Source: Polychytrium aggregatum (taxonomy: Eukaryota > Chytridiomycota > Chytridiomycetes > Polychytriales). Taken from it: a stretch of 64,000 bases of DNA. Below are positions 44,730 to 56,509 of this stretch, piece after piece. Both the position numbers and the translations under genes were made by a program. Every line of letters begins with the position of its first letter. The stretch's first letter is position 1. Location: NCBI RefSeq assembly GCF_025602895.1, contig NW_026516212.1:372001-436000 (forward strand), written 5' to 3'. A model generated the notes under the pieces. The model searched no databases, had not been told where the DNA came from, and saw only the letters and a program-made list of their open reading frames with translations.

Positions 44730-47700
44730 ATGTCCACAAACCCCCCAAAGTCCCCGCTTCAGATCTCTGGAGACAGTCGGAAGCCCATCTACAAGCTGCT
44801 CTTCACCGACCCGACCCCGAATGTCTCCAAAAACGTGAGGTCGCCGCCCTTCAACACCCACGACTCGGCCGTCGTTGAGCCCGTCGTCGCCACCGCCGTT
44901 CCCCCGCTACCTTCGCCGCCCCAGGCCGATTCCAAATCCGCCTTTGCGGCCGTCTCCGTGGCCTCGCCCGACGGCCGCGACATTCTGCCCTCACTCATCA
45001 GCACCGCCAGAAACCCCACCGACAACCATGATGTCTGGAAGCTCTGCACCCGAGCCAAGGACGCCCTCCCCAACGGCGCCCGTCTCGAGAATCTCACCTG
45101 GCGCCTGATGCATATGAAGCTCAAGGAGAAGGAGCGCAAGGAGCGGGAGGCCGCCAAGGCTGCCGACTCGACCGCTCCCGTCCGCAGCTCCTCCGAGCCG
45201 CTCGCATACACCGACGACTCGTCGCCCGTGCCTCTCTCGCGCACCAACCCCTCGTCTCCATGTGATCCGCGCCTGATGGACTACATACCCCAGGACTTGC
45301 ATTCATATGATCGGACGTCGTCCCCCACGGCGGCCTCGTCGTCAAATCCCTATGCCGATCTGCCGCCAAAGCTCAACATCTTTGGCATGCCCATCCATCC
45401 GGCTCCCCTGCCGAGCGAATCCCAGTTCTCCGGCCCGCCTCCGCTCTACGCCAGCATCACCTCGGCCGCATTCGACTCGCACACCATGTCCACACCCTCT
45501 CCCAGCTCCACGTCCGAGAACTCGCCTGCCCTGGGCTTTGAACGATCATTCAATGATCCGACCGTAAGCCGTTGTCCCGCACGAGTTTGGTGATGCTGTC
45601 GTTGGGCTGCCGATTGTGTGTGGTGGTGCTCGGAGCTGGAATCGGACTCTTGGCTGGCTGCCTTTGACACGCACTCCTTTTCATGCTGGCCCGTTGCTGA
45701 CCATACTCTGCTGCCCCGCCCTCGCTTCCACTCTACTTTTTCAGTTTGCCGACTCGTTCCATCCCAACCAGGCCTTTGCCCAGCCCGACGCCATGTCGGT
45801 GTCGGTGTCGTCGCACACCCTGATGGACCTGGTTTCGTACGACATGCCCGACCCCGGCTTCCCATCCTTCGACGACGTCTACATGAATCCTCAGATTCAG
45901 GCCAGCAATGAGGAGTGGATGAAGCAGTTCATGACCATCGACACCGACCCCATCGAGCTCTCGGTGCCATCGTCTGCTGTCGATTCGTCCTCGCGGCTCT
46001 CAGCCACGGTGACTCCGCTGGCCGCCGCCCAGTTTGCAAAGCAGCCCATCCCTTCGTCGGCTCCGGCCATGAGCAGCCAGCTTTCGCTGGCCGCCGCCAG
46101 TATGGACCCGAGTCCTGCTTCGATTGCCCCGGTCGCCGGCACCCATGCCTCCGTTCCGCTCGTCCCATATGTGCCCGCCTCGCTGCCGTCTGCCTTTGCC
46201 ATCCCTTCATCCTCGCCCTCCTCGTCCCTAGCTTCCTCGTCGTCGCCCTCGTCCCAGTCCCTGATGCCCAAGCGCAAGCCCTCCAAAAAGTCCATCGTCA
46301 CCACCCCTGCTCCCTCTTCTGCCACCGCCGCCACTGTCGCCGCCTCGCCCATGCTCAACAACTCCAGCAACAACCCAAGCACCAACTCCAACTCCTCGAT
46401 GCACGTCAACACCCGGTGTACCAACTGCAGCACAAACAACACTCCCCTCTGGAGAAGAAACGCCAACGGCGAGCCGCTTTGCAACGCCTGTGGTCTCTTT
46501 TACAAGCTTCATGGCGTCGTCCGCCCCCTCACCATGAAAACCGACGTCATCCGCAAGCGCAACCGCAACACCAAGAAGGACGAGGTGGCCAACCCAATCG
46601 GCCAGCCCGGCACCCGTCCCCGTCCCAACTCGGTTGCCGTGTCGACTCCAGCTTCGTGCCAGCCGTCGGCCCGGCCTGATGGCTTCCCGTCCTACCCCGG
46701 GGTCGATCGCGCTGTGTTCCTCCCGTCGGGGCCGTCCGGGGTCCCTGTCGGTCCATTCAGTGCCGGGGCCGCCTCGGGGCCGCTGTCGCTCCCTGCCAAT
46801 GTCGGTGCCCAGCCCATCGTCTCGCCTCGCACCACCGGTTTCATCATCCCTAACGACGGCAGCTCCATGGTTGACTCGGACGGCCTCATGTCCATGAGTG
46901 CCTCGAGCTACACGATGCCCTACGGCTCCAGCATGCCCGACTCGGCTCCCAATGCCATCGTCAACATTGCCCAGCAGCCGCTGGCCATCCAGATGGCCTC
47001 GTCGCTGCCCACGCACTCCAACATGTCCCCGATGGGCACCGGCATGGGCAAGTCGGCGCCCTCCAAGAGCTGGATCGGAGCTGTCCCGCCGCCACCCCCG
47101 GCGGCCTCCTCGTCCGGCCGCGCCTTGAAAACCGGCAAGCGTGCCCGCCGCGACTCGGAGCCTGACCCGCGCGAAGCTGCTTGGGACGCCGATCAGCAGC
47201 AACAGCAAAGCTCCCTCGCGGCTTCCGGCAAGGGCGAGTCGGGCTCCTCGAGCATGTCCGCACCGGTCTTGGACATGGCGGCCCTTGCTGGCGGCATCCC
47301 TGGCCTGGCCGATCCCTCGGTCAGCGGCACTCCCGAGATGCTCCAGCTGCTGCTGGCCCACATCATCGAGTCCCAGACCCAGGCCGGCGTCGTGGCACCT
47401 GGCCTGAGCCCCGCTCTGGTCTACGACAACCTCAAGAAGATCCTCGAGTCCATGGGGATGGACGTCAACCAGGCGCAGGCACAGCAGGTACAGCAAGCAC
47501 AACAGGCACAGCAACCCATGCAGACCTCGCCGCCGCCCCAAGACACCGGCGCCAACGGCACCGCACCCGCGGGATTCTCTCCCAACGGCCCTGCGACCCC
47601 GCGCCAGCTGACCTGGGCCGACCTGACGCTCGAGCAGCAGCACCAAGAGCGCATGGCGCGCCAGCTCTTTGGCTCCGAGACGCCCTTCATGATGCCGCCG

Positions 47701-47805
47701 TCGACAGCGCCCGCTGCCGCACCCAACGACCCTCGTCTGGTTCAGGTCAAGACCGAGCCTGGCTCTGTCGAATACTCGATGCCGGTGCAGTGGCAGCGGT
47801 GGTAA
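44730..47805 (+). CDS. areA: GATA transcription factor, areA/NIT2/GLN3 type (nitrogen regulator)
   Basis: Exons 44730-45563 and 45745-47805 give 964 aa. Residues 101-127 ([20 protein letters not shown] then NLTWRLM) are the DUF1752 module that marks fungal nitrogen GATA factors. A basic helix follows. The single GATA zinc finger starts at residue 503: [37 protein letters not shown], with the basic tail [10 protein letters not shown]. It has the C-x2-C-x17-C-x2-C spacing and binds GATA sites. The rest is Ser/Pro/Gln-rich and disordered, with KRKPSKKS (likely nuclear signal) before the finger and [15 protein letters not shown] after it. In known fungi these factors activate genes for using poor nitrogen sources. 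The extreme C-terminus does not show the conserved NmrA/TamA-binding end of areA with certainty. Confidence 0.9.
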
Positions 47806-50800
47806 AGGTGCTGCTGTGCTCAAGAGTGCTCGCCACCAGCCTCCTTTGCGGAGGCGGCTGGCAAGGCTCTGTGCCTGAGCCGTGCAGCGCCACCACTGTC
47901 AGGCCGCCACATTGGGCTTTGGGTGCATGCGCCGGGGTGGGTCGTTGTTACGTCCCGCCTGGCCGAGCGTGTGGATAGATGGAGGCCGCGGGCTTCCAGC
48001 AGCAGCAGCAGTCTGGCGGTGCTTCGATTCGGCCAACACCACAGAGAGCCGCGAGCAAGAAGAACAGCTGATTTACAGAAGAAGAATAGACGGATCAAGT
48101 CAGCGGCGGGAACATCGCAACGCAAGGCCCCTCTCTCCCTCTCCCTCTCCGTTCGCTGCCGCTGATTGCCCTTGGACTCTTTTGCTGTCGTTGGGCTGTC
48201 GATGGGCTGCTGTTTCCTCCTGCGTGCTTCCTTTTGCTTTCGCTCTTTTTGCACTACCCCTCCTTTGTAGCTACGTCTGTACAATCGTTTACCCTTCCTT
48301 CTCTCTTTTGGTAGTGCGTGTGCATTTCTTTTCGTCTTGATTGCCTCTGCCTGGTCTCCTCTGTAATCTCTCGCCCTCTCTCGCCCTCTCAGCCGATGTA
48401 TTTCCGTTATAACGTTGTGTCAAAAGTAATATGTGTATCCCTCAGACTCTCCCCCCTTCCCCCCCTCCTCTCTTTGCTTGCAAATGAATCAATGAAACAA
48501 ATGTATCAAAATGGCTTGACTTGCCTTTGACTGATAACGGGTACAGGCGATGGTGGTCTGGATTCTACGATATGCACTGGCGTTGATACCCATTTGCGTC
48601 GAGGGTGAAGGGCTTGCGGTACTTGCATGGGGCGAGCTGCAAAAGCGAGAAGGAAGGGACGTGTGCAAACATGGTCTCAGCCGCGATCCAATGCATACTT
48701 ACATGATACCCTCGCCCTCGCAGCCGGAGCTGGGCGTTGACTTGATGGTCGAGAGACGGGGCCACAGGCGCGGCGGGCAGGGGAGGAGGAAGGGAGGGGG
48801 GCAGAGTCGGCGGTGGGTGATATATACCAGGCGAACCAGCAGGCAAAGCCATGGCTGGGCTCGGCTCGGAGAGCGGCATGGCGACATGACAGTGTCATGA
48901 GACACCACGACGAGAGCGAGGGGTCCTCGGACTGGCCTGCCGAGTAATGTCCGGATGGCGGCCGGGATGAGGATGTACACACTCAACGAGGAAAGCAAGG
49001 GAGACTGCAGCAGCAGCACAAGTAAAAGAGAGCCCCGAGCAGGGCGGTGCGCGCGAGGCTCGATTGGAACAGACGACGCAGCGAAACATTACCTGAAAAA
49101 AATGTGAGTGCGAAAAGGAGGGGGGGATTCATGTTCCCATGGTGGTGAAACAAAGCAAGAGTAGGAGGGGGGGGGCTGGCAAGTGCACGTTCCTGTCCCC
49201 CAGCCGCGGCATGACCGTCCTCGTCCCGCAGAGGCAGAGGACGGGAGTGGCTCGGTTGTTGAATCCCGCAGACCCGCGCGAGGACGGAATGCGGGATGGG
49301 CATGGGGAAGGAGGAGCCGAGCGAGTCCAAGCAGCAAGCCGCCGAGGACGACCAGCCAAACAACGAGTCATTCAAACAACGAGCCATTCAAACAACCAGA
49401 CAGCCAGCCACGCCAAGGCCGGAATGGGCGGGGAAGTGAGATTGTGCAGAAGAGTCCCGGGGGGCGAGACACTTGGGGCCGGAATGGCGGTGAGTCAGCG
49501 GAGTGAGCGTGCTCGGAACCAGAAGGGACGGGGCCAGGATCGTCAGGGACAACGCAGGAGGGAGAGGGGGGCCCTCCTTGATCATTTCACCCCGAGCACC
49601 GACTGCGACGAAAGACCGCCCCGAGCATAGCGGCGAGACCGAGATCCGTCAGCCGGGATATCCGAAGTAGAACGGCGCAAGGGAGAGGCGTTGGGATGGA
49701 GGAGACAGCGCCAGTGGCGACCGTGAGAAGTGGACCCGGAACAGCAGAAGAAAGGAGGCAATAGATACCAAGCCCGAAACGGTACTCGAACCGACGTGGC
49801 GGGCTGCCATCGCAGAGCCGAGAGCACATGGCTATGATCCGACGGGTCGCTGGGAACGGTGAGTTACTGGCCTGAAAGTAGTGAAGCGAAAGCGAGACGG
49901 GTAGCAGGATAGATGGCAAGAACGAGGCAGGGAGGCACAGGAAGAGACGACGAGAAGATGAGGGGGATGAGTGAGGAGGCGGGGAGTGCAGGCAATAAAT
50001 GAGGCTGTGGTCCAGAAAAAAAAAATAGGGTATGCGACGGGCGGAATGGCTGGCCCATGACCAGAGAGGGCGAGGACAGCGCGGCAGACAGGAGCAGAAA
50101 GCAAGATGGCCAGGCGGAAAGCAACAAGCATGTGGTGGGTATCGACAGGATGAGAGTGGGAGTGGAGCAGGAAGGCGTGGTGCTGTGGATATGCTGAGCG
50201 AGGCCAAGGCGAGCAGGAGCGAGCATGGCAGCAGGTGGACGAGGCCAGACACATGGGAGACAGACGAGCAGAGCGGGTGTGATGGGGGGGGTGCTGGTGG
50301 GTGAAGCGATTGGGTCCGTGTGAACGAGCAACAAAGCAGAGTGAGCCAGGGTGAGCCGGGGTGGTCTGCAAGAGGGTGTACACCTGAGCAGAGCAGAGAT
50401 TAGATTGGCATGGCTGGCCCATCGACTTGCCAACAGACTTGTCAACGGCGGGCGAGAGAGGCAGGGCGGAGGAAGCAATGCCGGTGTGGGTCGGCGGATG
50501 GGCGGACCTGCCGGGCTGCCCGATAGCCAGGTCATAGGACCGAGATAGCTCTCCTCCACTTGGGCAAATTTGGCGCTCCTGCCTTGGACATGCTCTGCTC
50601 TGGCTTGCTCTGCCCTGTCGTGTTCTGCTTGCTCTGGTCTGGTCTGATCCGGTTTGCTCTGCTTGCCCTGGTCCGGTTTGCCCTTACTTGCGGGCTCCTC
50701 TCGCAGCTTGGCCTTTGTCTGGGCTATGTGGTGCTCAACCACTCTGTTCAGATGCGAGCAGCACGGCCAGTGGCAATGCCCCCCGCAACGCCGCTCTCCA

Positions 50801-52210
50801 TCCTCGCTTTGCGCACCCTGTTCTGATATCTCTGCCTCGCGACCGGCCTGCAAGCTCATGCCGCGCTTGCAGGCAGTGGGCGGCGGGCATGGTGCAGCTG
50901 GCTCCCCATCTCCGCCCATCCACTGCCCCCCCTCATATCGCCCATATCGCCCCTTCCTCCATATCGCGCCGTATCTCGGCGCGGCAGAATCCCTGTTGGG
51001 CGCGTCTTGCGCTGCCACATGCCCTCCCCGCTGTGCGGCGAGGGGGAGGGAGATTTCCGGATCTGCTCGGATCAAGATAGAGCTTTGGCGAATCCCCTTG
51101 CGTCTGCACCGAAACCCTCCGATGGAGAGCGGGTCGCTGCCGGGTGGTCCTCCCGAAGCCCACCGGGTCCAGCCAGCGCAATGCCGCGAGAGGGAAGAGG
51201 CGGCGCGCTCCTGTCTCTGGTGGGTGATGGGCTTCGTCCCGGCAAGTGGCTTCACCGCCAGGACCATCAGATCCTCGCCGGTCGACTGCAGCGAAAAGAC
51301 CAACCATGCCGAGCGTCTGCTGGTTCCAGCGGGTCGATAACGCTGTCGGAACCACCCTCCTCCGGGGCGACACTGTCATTGCCCTGCATCGGGTGGGCAA
51401 ACACTGCTCGCCCGGCTTTCCGCCTCCAACCCCTGCCTCTGTCCGCCATCGTTCGCACCACTCCCAGCTCCACAACCCAGAGACATAGCAAGCCACGATT
51501 TCGAGGTATCGTTGCTCTATTGAGACGATGGCAGGTCGATGCTGGTGGCATGCCAGCCAGCAACCCAGCCAGCCACACCCATTATCAACTCTCGCCCGGA
51601 TCCCCACCTCTCTCGCCCCAAGCCCGGTTGACCCGCAGCCAGGGCAAAGCCAAATCGAGACCGAAGCGATTTGCAAAAAGGGCCAGCCAGACGAGCCAAA
51701 ATCGCCATCCACGACAGCAGGCTTCCAACGAACAGAGCATAGGGGATTGGTATAGCAGGAGGTATGTTTTTCGAGGGCAAGGAAACGAGTGCGGGACCAA
51801 AGCAGGGTGGGCAAAATGGCAAGCAAAGAACAAGAAAAATGAAAAACAGAAGAAATAGCAAGCGGAAACAGTTGACACGAAAGCAAGTATGCAGAAACAA
51901 AATCAAGTAGACAGTCCAGGGCGTTGGGCGATGCAGATTCCTCAACAGCAAGGCGTCGCATCGTCGTTGTCGTCATCATCGCCAAACCGGGTCGAGGGCA
52001 ACAACCAACTTCTCGCCCGATGGCGTCCATCATCATCGTCGGTGTTGTTCTCGCGGATGCCGGTGTCGATATCGCTGTCGTCCCAGGGCGGCAAGTCGAG
52101 GCAGCAGGTTTCCAAAAAGCAGCAAGAGAGAGGCCAAAACCGCAGAGATAAAAAGAGCCCATGGTGGTGGTGGTGGTGTGATATCGATGGAGAAGCGAAA
52201 AGAAGGCTAT
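47806..52210. other. Gene-poor 4.4-kb region
   Basis: The left part (47806-48500) is pyrimidine-rich and looks like the 3' region of the areA-like gene. The rest is low-complexity and strongly purine-rich on the plus strand (48700-50500), with GAGAGGGCGAGG-type sequence, and later has TGCTCTG/GGTCTGG repeats (50580-50690). Long open frames on both strands have biased composition and no domain, so none is annotated. A non-coding RNA or an unresolved multi-exon gene cannot be excluded. Confidence 0.5.
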
Positions 52211-54623
52211 TTACAGCAGGGGAAAGATGTCGAACGAGCTGAAGCTCCCGCCGACGCTCTTGAACTGCCGGGGCAGACTCACGGCTCGGAGCTGCCGGCA
52301 GGACCCTTTCATCTTGGCCACCCACTCGGCTGTGAGGCGGTCGGCGAGCTGCCGCTCCTCGTCTGTCTCGGCTGGGGAGTCGTCGCCAGAGCCAGGTGCG
52401 GCCGCCTTGGCCAGCAACGCCGTCTGGGGCAACTGCTGTTGTTCAGCCAAGAGCGGCGCTGGGTCGGGAGCCGATTGATTGTCGATCTCCGAGTCGGACA
52501 CCAAGGGCGAGAAGGCGTCGTCGTCATGGAGGAGCGACTGGAACTTCTTGGTGGCCAGCCCGATCTGTTCCAAGCCGGTGGCATACTCGGCAAGGTACTT
52601 GAGCACCAGGTCCGAGACAATCTCGCCAGAAAGGAAGAGGGCCTTGAGGCGGGTGTTGCGCTCCTTGATCAACCGGAGCAGACTGCCTCGCACCGGCCGG
52701 GTCGACTCGTTGCATGGCGGGAGGCAGAGGGTGTGCAGCTGTGGGCACGACGACAAGACGGCATCGATGGTGACCTTGGCCGAGACATGGGTCGACCGGA
52801 TGTCGAGTTGCTTCAGCGAGCCGAGCTGACGCAGCATGGCGGCCAGCGTGGCGTCGTCGAGCTCATGGGTGCCAAAGAGATCCAGGTGCTCGAGCGACTT
52901 GCCGCAGTACGACGGGATCTTGAGGAGGGTGGACTGGCCAATGTCGCAGTACCACAGGCCCAGGTGCTTGAGCCGGTCGATGCTGGCGAGCAGGTCGCCG
53001 AGGTAGCCCTCGGGAAGGCCGCAGTCCGAAATCACGACTCGCCTGAGACGACGGGGTTGGCTGGCCTGCAGCGTCTCCCAGAAAGACAGGCTCGAGTCGT
53101 AGTCGATATCAAAGATGAAGAGATTGGCGAGGCGGCCGAGGCCCTCGGCCAGGGCCGGATATGCCTTGCGGGCGCCGCGGATGCTGCCCCGGATCGGCTC
53201 CGAGCCCACCTTGGCGGCATCGTCCTGGAAGTATCCGATTTCCAGGTGTGTGATGGCCGGGCAAGCCGCAAACACGGCCTCGAGCGTGTCCATCTCCATG
53301 ACCCGGATGTCGAGCTTGAGCCGGTTGAGGCGTGGGATGTGCTGGGCGAGCAAGATCAGGTCGGGCGAGCTAACGGGTGACGACAGGAACTGGGCCGACA
53401 GATCCAGGATGCGCACAAAGCGGGCGGGGTGATTGCTGGGCGATACATGTGCAAGCGACCCTGATCGACAGATCCCAAGGAATGCGTTGAGCAGCTCGTT
53501 GGACTGCAAGATCGGATTGTGCCATAGAAACCGCGTCGCCGTTTGGTAAAACAGGCGGCTGACCTGGCAGAGCATGGCCAGGGTGGCCTGGATGGACTCG
53601 CGGTCCTGGCTTTGCTGATAGACAAACTGGAAGACGCGGTGCCAGAGCTCCGGAGGCAGACGGGTGGAGGATCTATGGGAGCGGGGCGGGAGAGACGCAT
53701 CTGTGCGAGGGCAGATCATGGCGGGGAGGGGGAGAGTGTTAGCGCTCTGCTGGGAGCCCCACTTCCAGGGAGACCGGCGCTTGGGACAGGCTTTATGAGC
53801 GTGTCCGACGCATGTCACCGCGGCGTTCATGGCGGAGAGGGAGATGGCTGTCGCCAGAGCGAGCTCATCAGCAGTGCAGACAGGGGCCCGGCTGGAGGAG
53901 GAGGGAGACCTTACCATCAGAGTGGAGCCGGGCGGGCTGGCTGTCGGAGCAGCCAGACGATTGGGTCAGTTGACAGGCGGATGATCCAGGCTCGACCGGT
54001 GATGGACGGACGCTGGGTGATTGCTGCGAGTCTGGCTGCACGTCGACATGGGGCTGCGAAAGCCGTCGGCGATGGAACCGAGTCAGCCGTTTTGAAAACG
54101 AGAGTCTTCTTGCTCGAGACGGCCGAAGCGGGTACTTGGGCGAGGCATGGGACGAGTGTCCGGAGTGGTGGAGGTGGTAGTTGTGGAGGTGGTAGTTGTG
54201 GTTGTGGTTGTGGCTGTTTGGATGGTGAGATTTGGTTTTGGATGGATGGGCGAGGCGATGAAGTCGGGCCTTGAGAGTGTCCAGCGATGGCGACGATGAC
54301 TGGATCTGGAGCGGCAGCTCGTCGGCTGAGGCAAGAGACTCAAACAGGGCAGCGGCAATGATTTGGCCATCGAGTTCGCCACTGACGTCAGAGGACGCGC
54401 GAGGGCGGTGTGCGTCGCGACAAGCAGGGGTTGGCGACAGCGGAACATGGTGGTGGTGGTGGTGGTGGTGGTCGACCAAGAGAAGCGAGGCCAGGGCAGG
54501 ACGATACTTGGCCGCCCACTTGACCAGGGCAGCGCCGTCCAGGTCAGGCACAGACAAATTGTCGAGGGCAGCGAGCCAGGAGACGGCAGCTGGCTGCTGC
54601 AGACGGAGAGCATGCTCGACCAT
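52211..54623 (-). CDS. F-box / leucine-rich-repeat protein with His-rich N-terminal region
   Basis: Exon 1 54623-53915 and exon 2 53700-52211 join through GTAAGG..CACAG at GAT (Asp 237) to give 732 aa. The N-terminal region (MVEHALRLQQPAAVSWLAAL) includes a run of eight histidines and a second His/Asn-rich stretch (HNHNHNYHLHNYHLHHSGHS). The F-box starts near residue 251: LPPELWHRVFQFV, then LAMLCQVSRLFYQTATRFLW. LRR-like units follow: LNRLKLDIRVMEMDTLEAVF, LKHLGLWYCDIGQS, LEHLDLFGTHELDDATLAAM and LKQLDIRSTHVSAK. An acidic, disordered C-terminus follows. In F-box proteins of this kind the F-box binds Skp1 in an SCF ubiquitin ligase and the LRRs pick the substrate. The substrate is unknown. 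Confidence 0.85.
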
Positions 54624-55370
54624 GGCGGGAGGGCTGATGCGGCGAGTTCGAGCCGGGTTTATTGAGTAAAAGAAGGAGCGACACTGATGCGGTGGAGCAG
54701 AGATACTGATGGGCAGACGAAACGAAGAGCGGCAGCTCGAAGGAGTGCGGCGGGAGGGCGAAGGCCAGAGGCTTTAAGTGCTCGGAGGAGGAAGAGGGTG
54801 ACGCACAACAAGCGCCGCAGAGCGGCATTGCGGCTGTGACAACAACATGATCTCATCGAGGGCCCGTATGATCCCAAACATGCCGAGCCAGGCGGGTTTG
54901 GGGACGCGCGGCCAGAGGAGCACAGGCAAGGCCGGCGCCATGACGGGGCAATGACGGGAGGTGGCGGGGATAGGACCAATCACCGAGGAGGGCGATCGGG
55001 CAGAGTTTGTGTCGGCAGAGTGTCTCTTTGGGGGGGGGGATCGGGCAGGAGGGACTGAGGCGGCTGCAGCCTGTGCGTGGCGGCGAGCGAGCTGGCAGGC
55101 GGTCATCCGCCCGGCGGGACAAGACGCCGAGGCCTCTGCAACGAGGTCATCCGCACACCAGATGGAGTCGGTGGGATGGAGAGCGTCTGATCGGGTGTGT
55201 CGATGCAGGCGACTGGAAGGGCCATGTTAGTTGGGCAGATCGGTGCTTGGCCATCGATCTGCTCGCATTAACATTGTCTCCTCGTATCGACACTGTCTCC
55301 TCGTATCGACACTCTGGCTCCTCGCATCAGCACATCCCCATCCATGGTCCATCATCCATCCATCCATCCA

Positions 55371-55424
<54 letters not shown>

Positions 55425-56509
55425 GGCCCCGCTCCTGCATCTCCGCAGCCCAACGAGCGCGGCCCACACACGACTCCAGACCGGTCATGAGGGCATCAGC
55501 CAATGCCATGGCCGCGCGCGCGGACCAATCAGCTGCCCGCCCCGTGTTCGCCGTGAATCATCGCCCAACCAATCGCCGCCGAGTGAGTCAGGTCATCCGC
55601 CAGGCGCGCGCTGTCTGCCGGGGGTCACGGGCCTCTGCTTGCGGGGCTGCCGCTGCTGCTGCTGCTGGGGCCTGGCGCCGTGTGGATGGGTCCGCCGTCG
55701 CTGGCGGGCGTGGCAGCGGGACGGGCACTTTCGCAAGTGGCATCCGCGGGTGGCATTCGCAGCCGTATTTGCGCTGTTCCTGGCCAACGCCTGCCCTTCC
55801 AAGTTGCATCATCCGCGGCATCGTCTGTGGCATCATCCGCGGTGAGCGTGGCTGTCAACTGTCCCTGCTCCGCTGTTCACCCGCTCTGAGTCACCCGCTC
55901 TGATTCTCCTGCCCTGGCTCGCCACTGGCATGCTGGCTTCATGCGTCGCTGGCTTCTGGGATCCGTCGGCTCGTTTCCGGCTCACTGCACGAGAGTCCCA
56001 GATGCTGTGACAGCTCTCGCCCAGGTGCCTTTGATGCCGGACATGCTGATTCCCCGGATGCTGGCATACCAAAGCGCACGTTGCAGCCCCATTGCCAAGG
56101 ACGTGCTGCGGTTGTGTACTTTTCCGTCCACCACCGCCGTGACTTTAGCCCAGCCCTTCGCTTGCCCATTCTCCAAATGAGCATTGAACTGTTGCTGGAT
56201 ACTTCTTTTTCCTGGCTTTTCTTTATTGGCAAAACCAACAATCCTGGAGCACAGCTTCGCGGACACCGATGCTAATTTTTTTTCTCTTTTTCTCTTTTTT
56301 TTGGTCTTTTGCTATTGAATTTGGGTTGTGAATTGCTCCAGCTGGAAGAACGGTGTGGGCGACATGAGGAGAAAGGTCGAGAGGGGTGCGCCGACAAGCT
56401 CGGGCTCGGGCTCGGGTTCGGGTTCGGGTTCGGGAGCATTGAGTCGGCCAAGCCAAGCAAAGCAAAAGCCAAGCCAAACCAAGCCAAATCGGCCAAGCTC
56501 GCTCTCCGT
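54624..56509. other. Intergenic region with CTGT microsatellite
   Basis: No confident gene. It holds a (TCTG)n tract at 55371-55424 preceded by (CATC)n, and a GGGTTC repeat near 56412-56430. A 94-codon minus-strand frame at 55982-56266 lacks ATG and a known domain. Confidence 0.5.
55371..55424. repeat. (TCTG)n tetranucleotide microsatellite
   Basis: About 13 uninterrupted TCTG units directly after five CATC units. Confidence 0.97.

Noticed and set aside
46228-47823. 531-codon minus-strand frame
   Set aside because: Antisense shadow of the areA-like exon 2, produced by high GC and codon bias.
49864-52162. Two long overlapping minus-strand frames (about 479 and 409 codons)
   Set aside because: Biased composition, no conserved motif and no consistent splice pattern; they arise from GC-rich low-complexity DNA.
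52178-53380. 400-codon plus-strand frame
   Set aside because: Antisense to the F-box/LRR exon, which has clear motifs.
55982-56266. 94-codon minus-strand frame with protein-like composition
   Set aside because: Starts with GTG, has no family resemblance I could name, and no splice partner was found. It could be an exon, but it is not supported.
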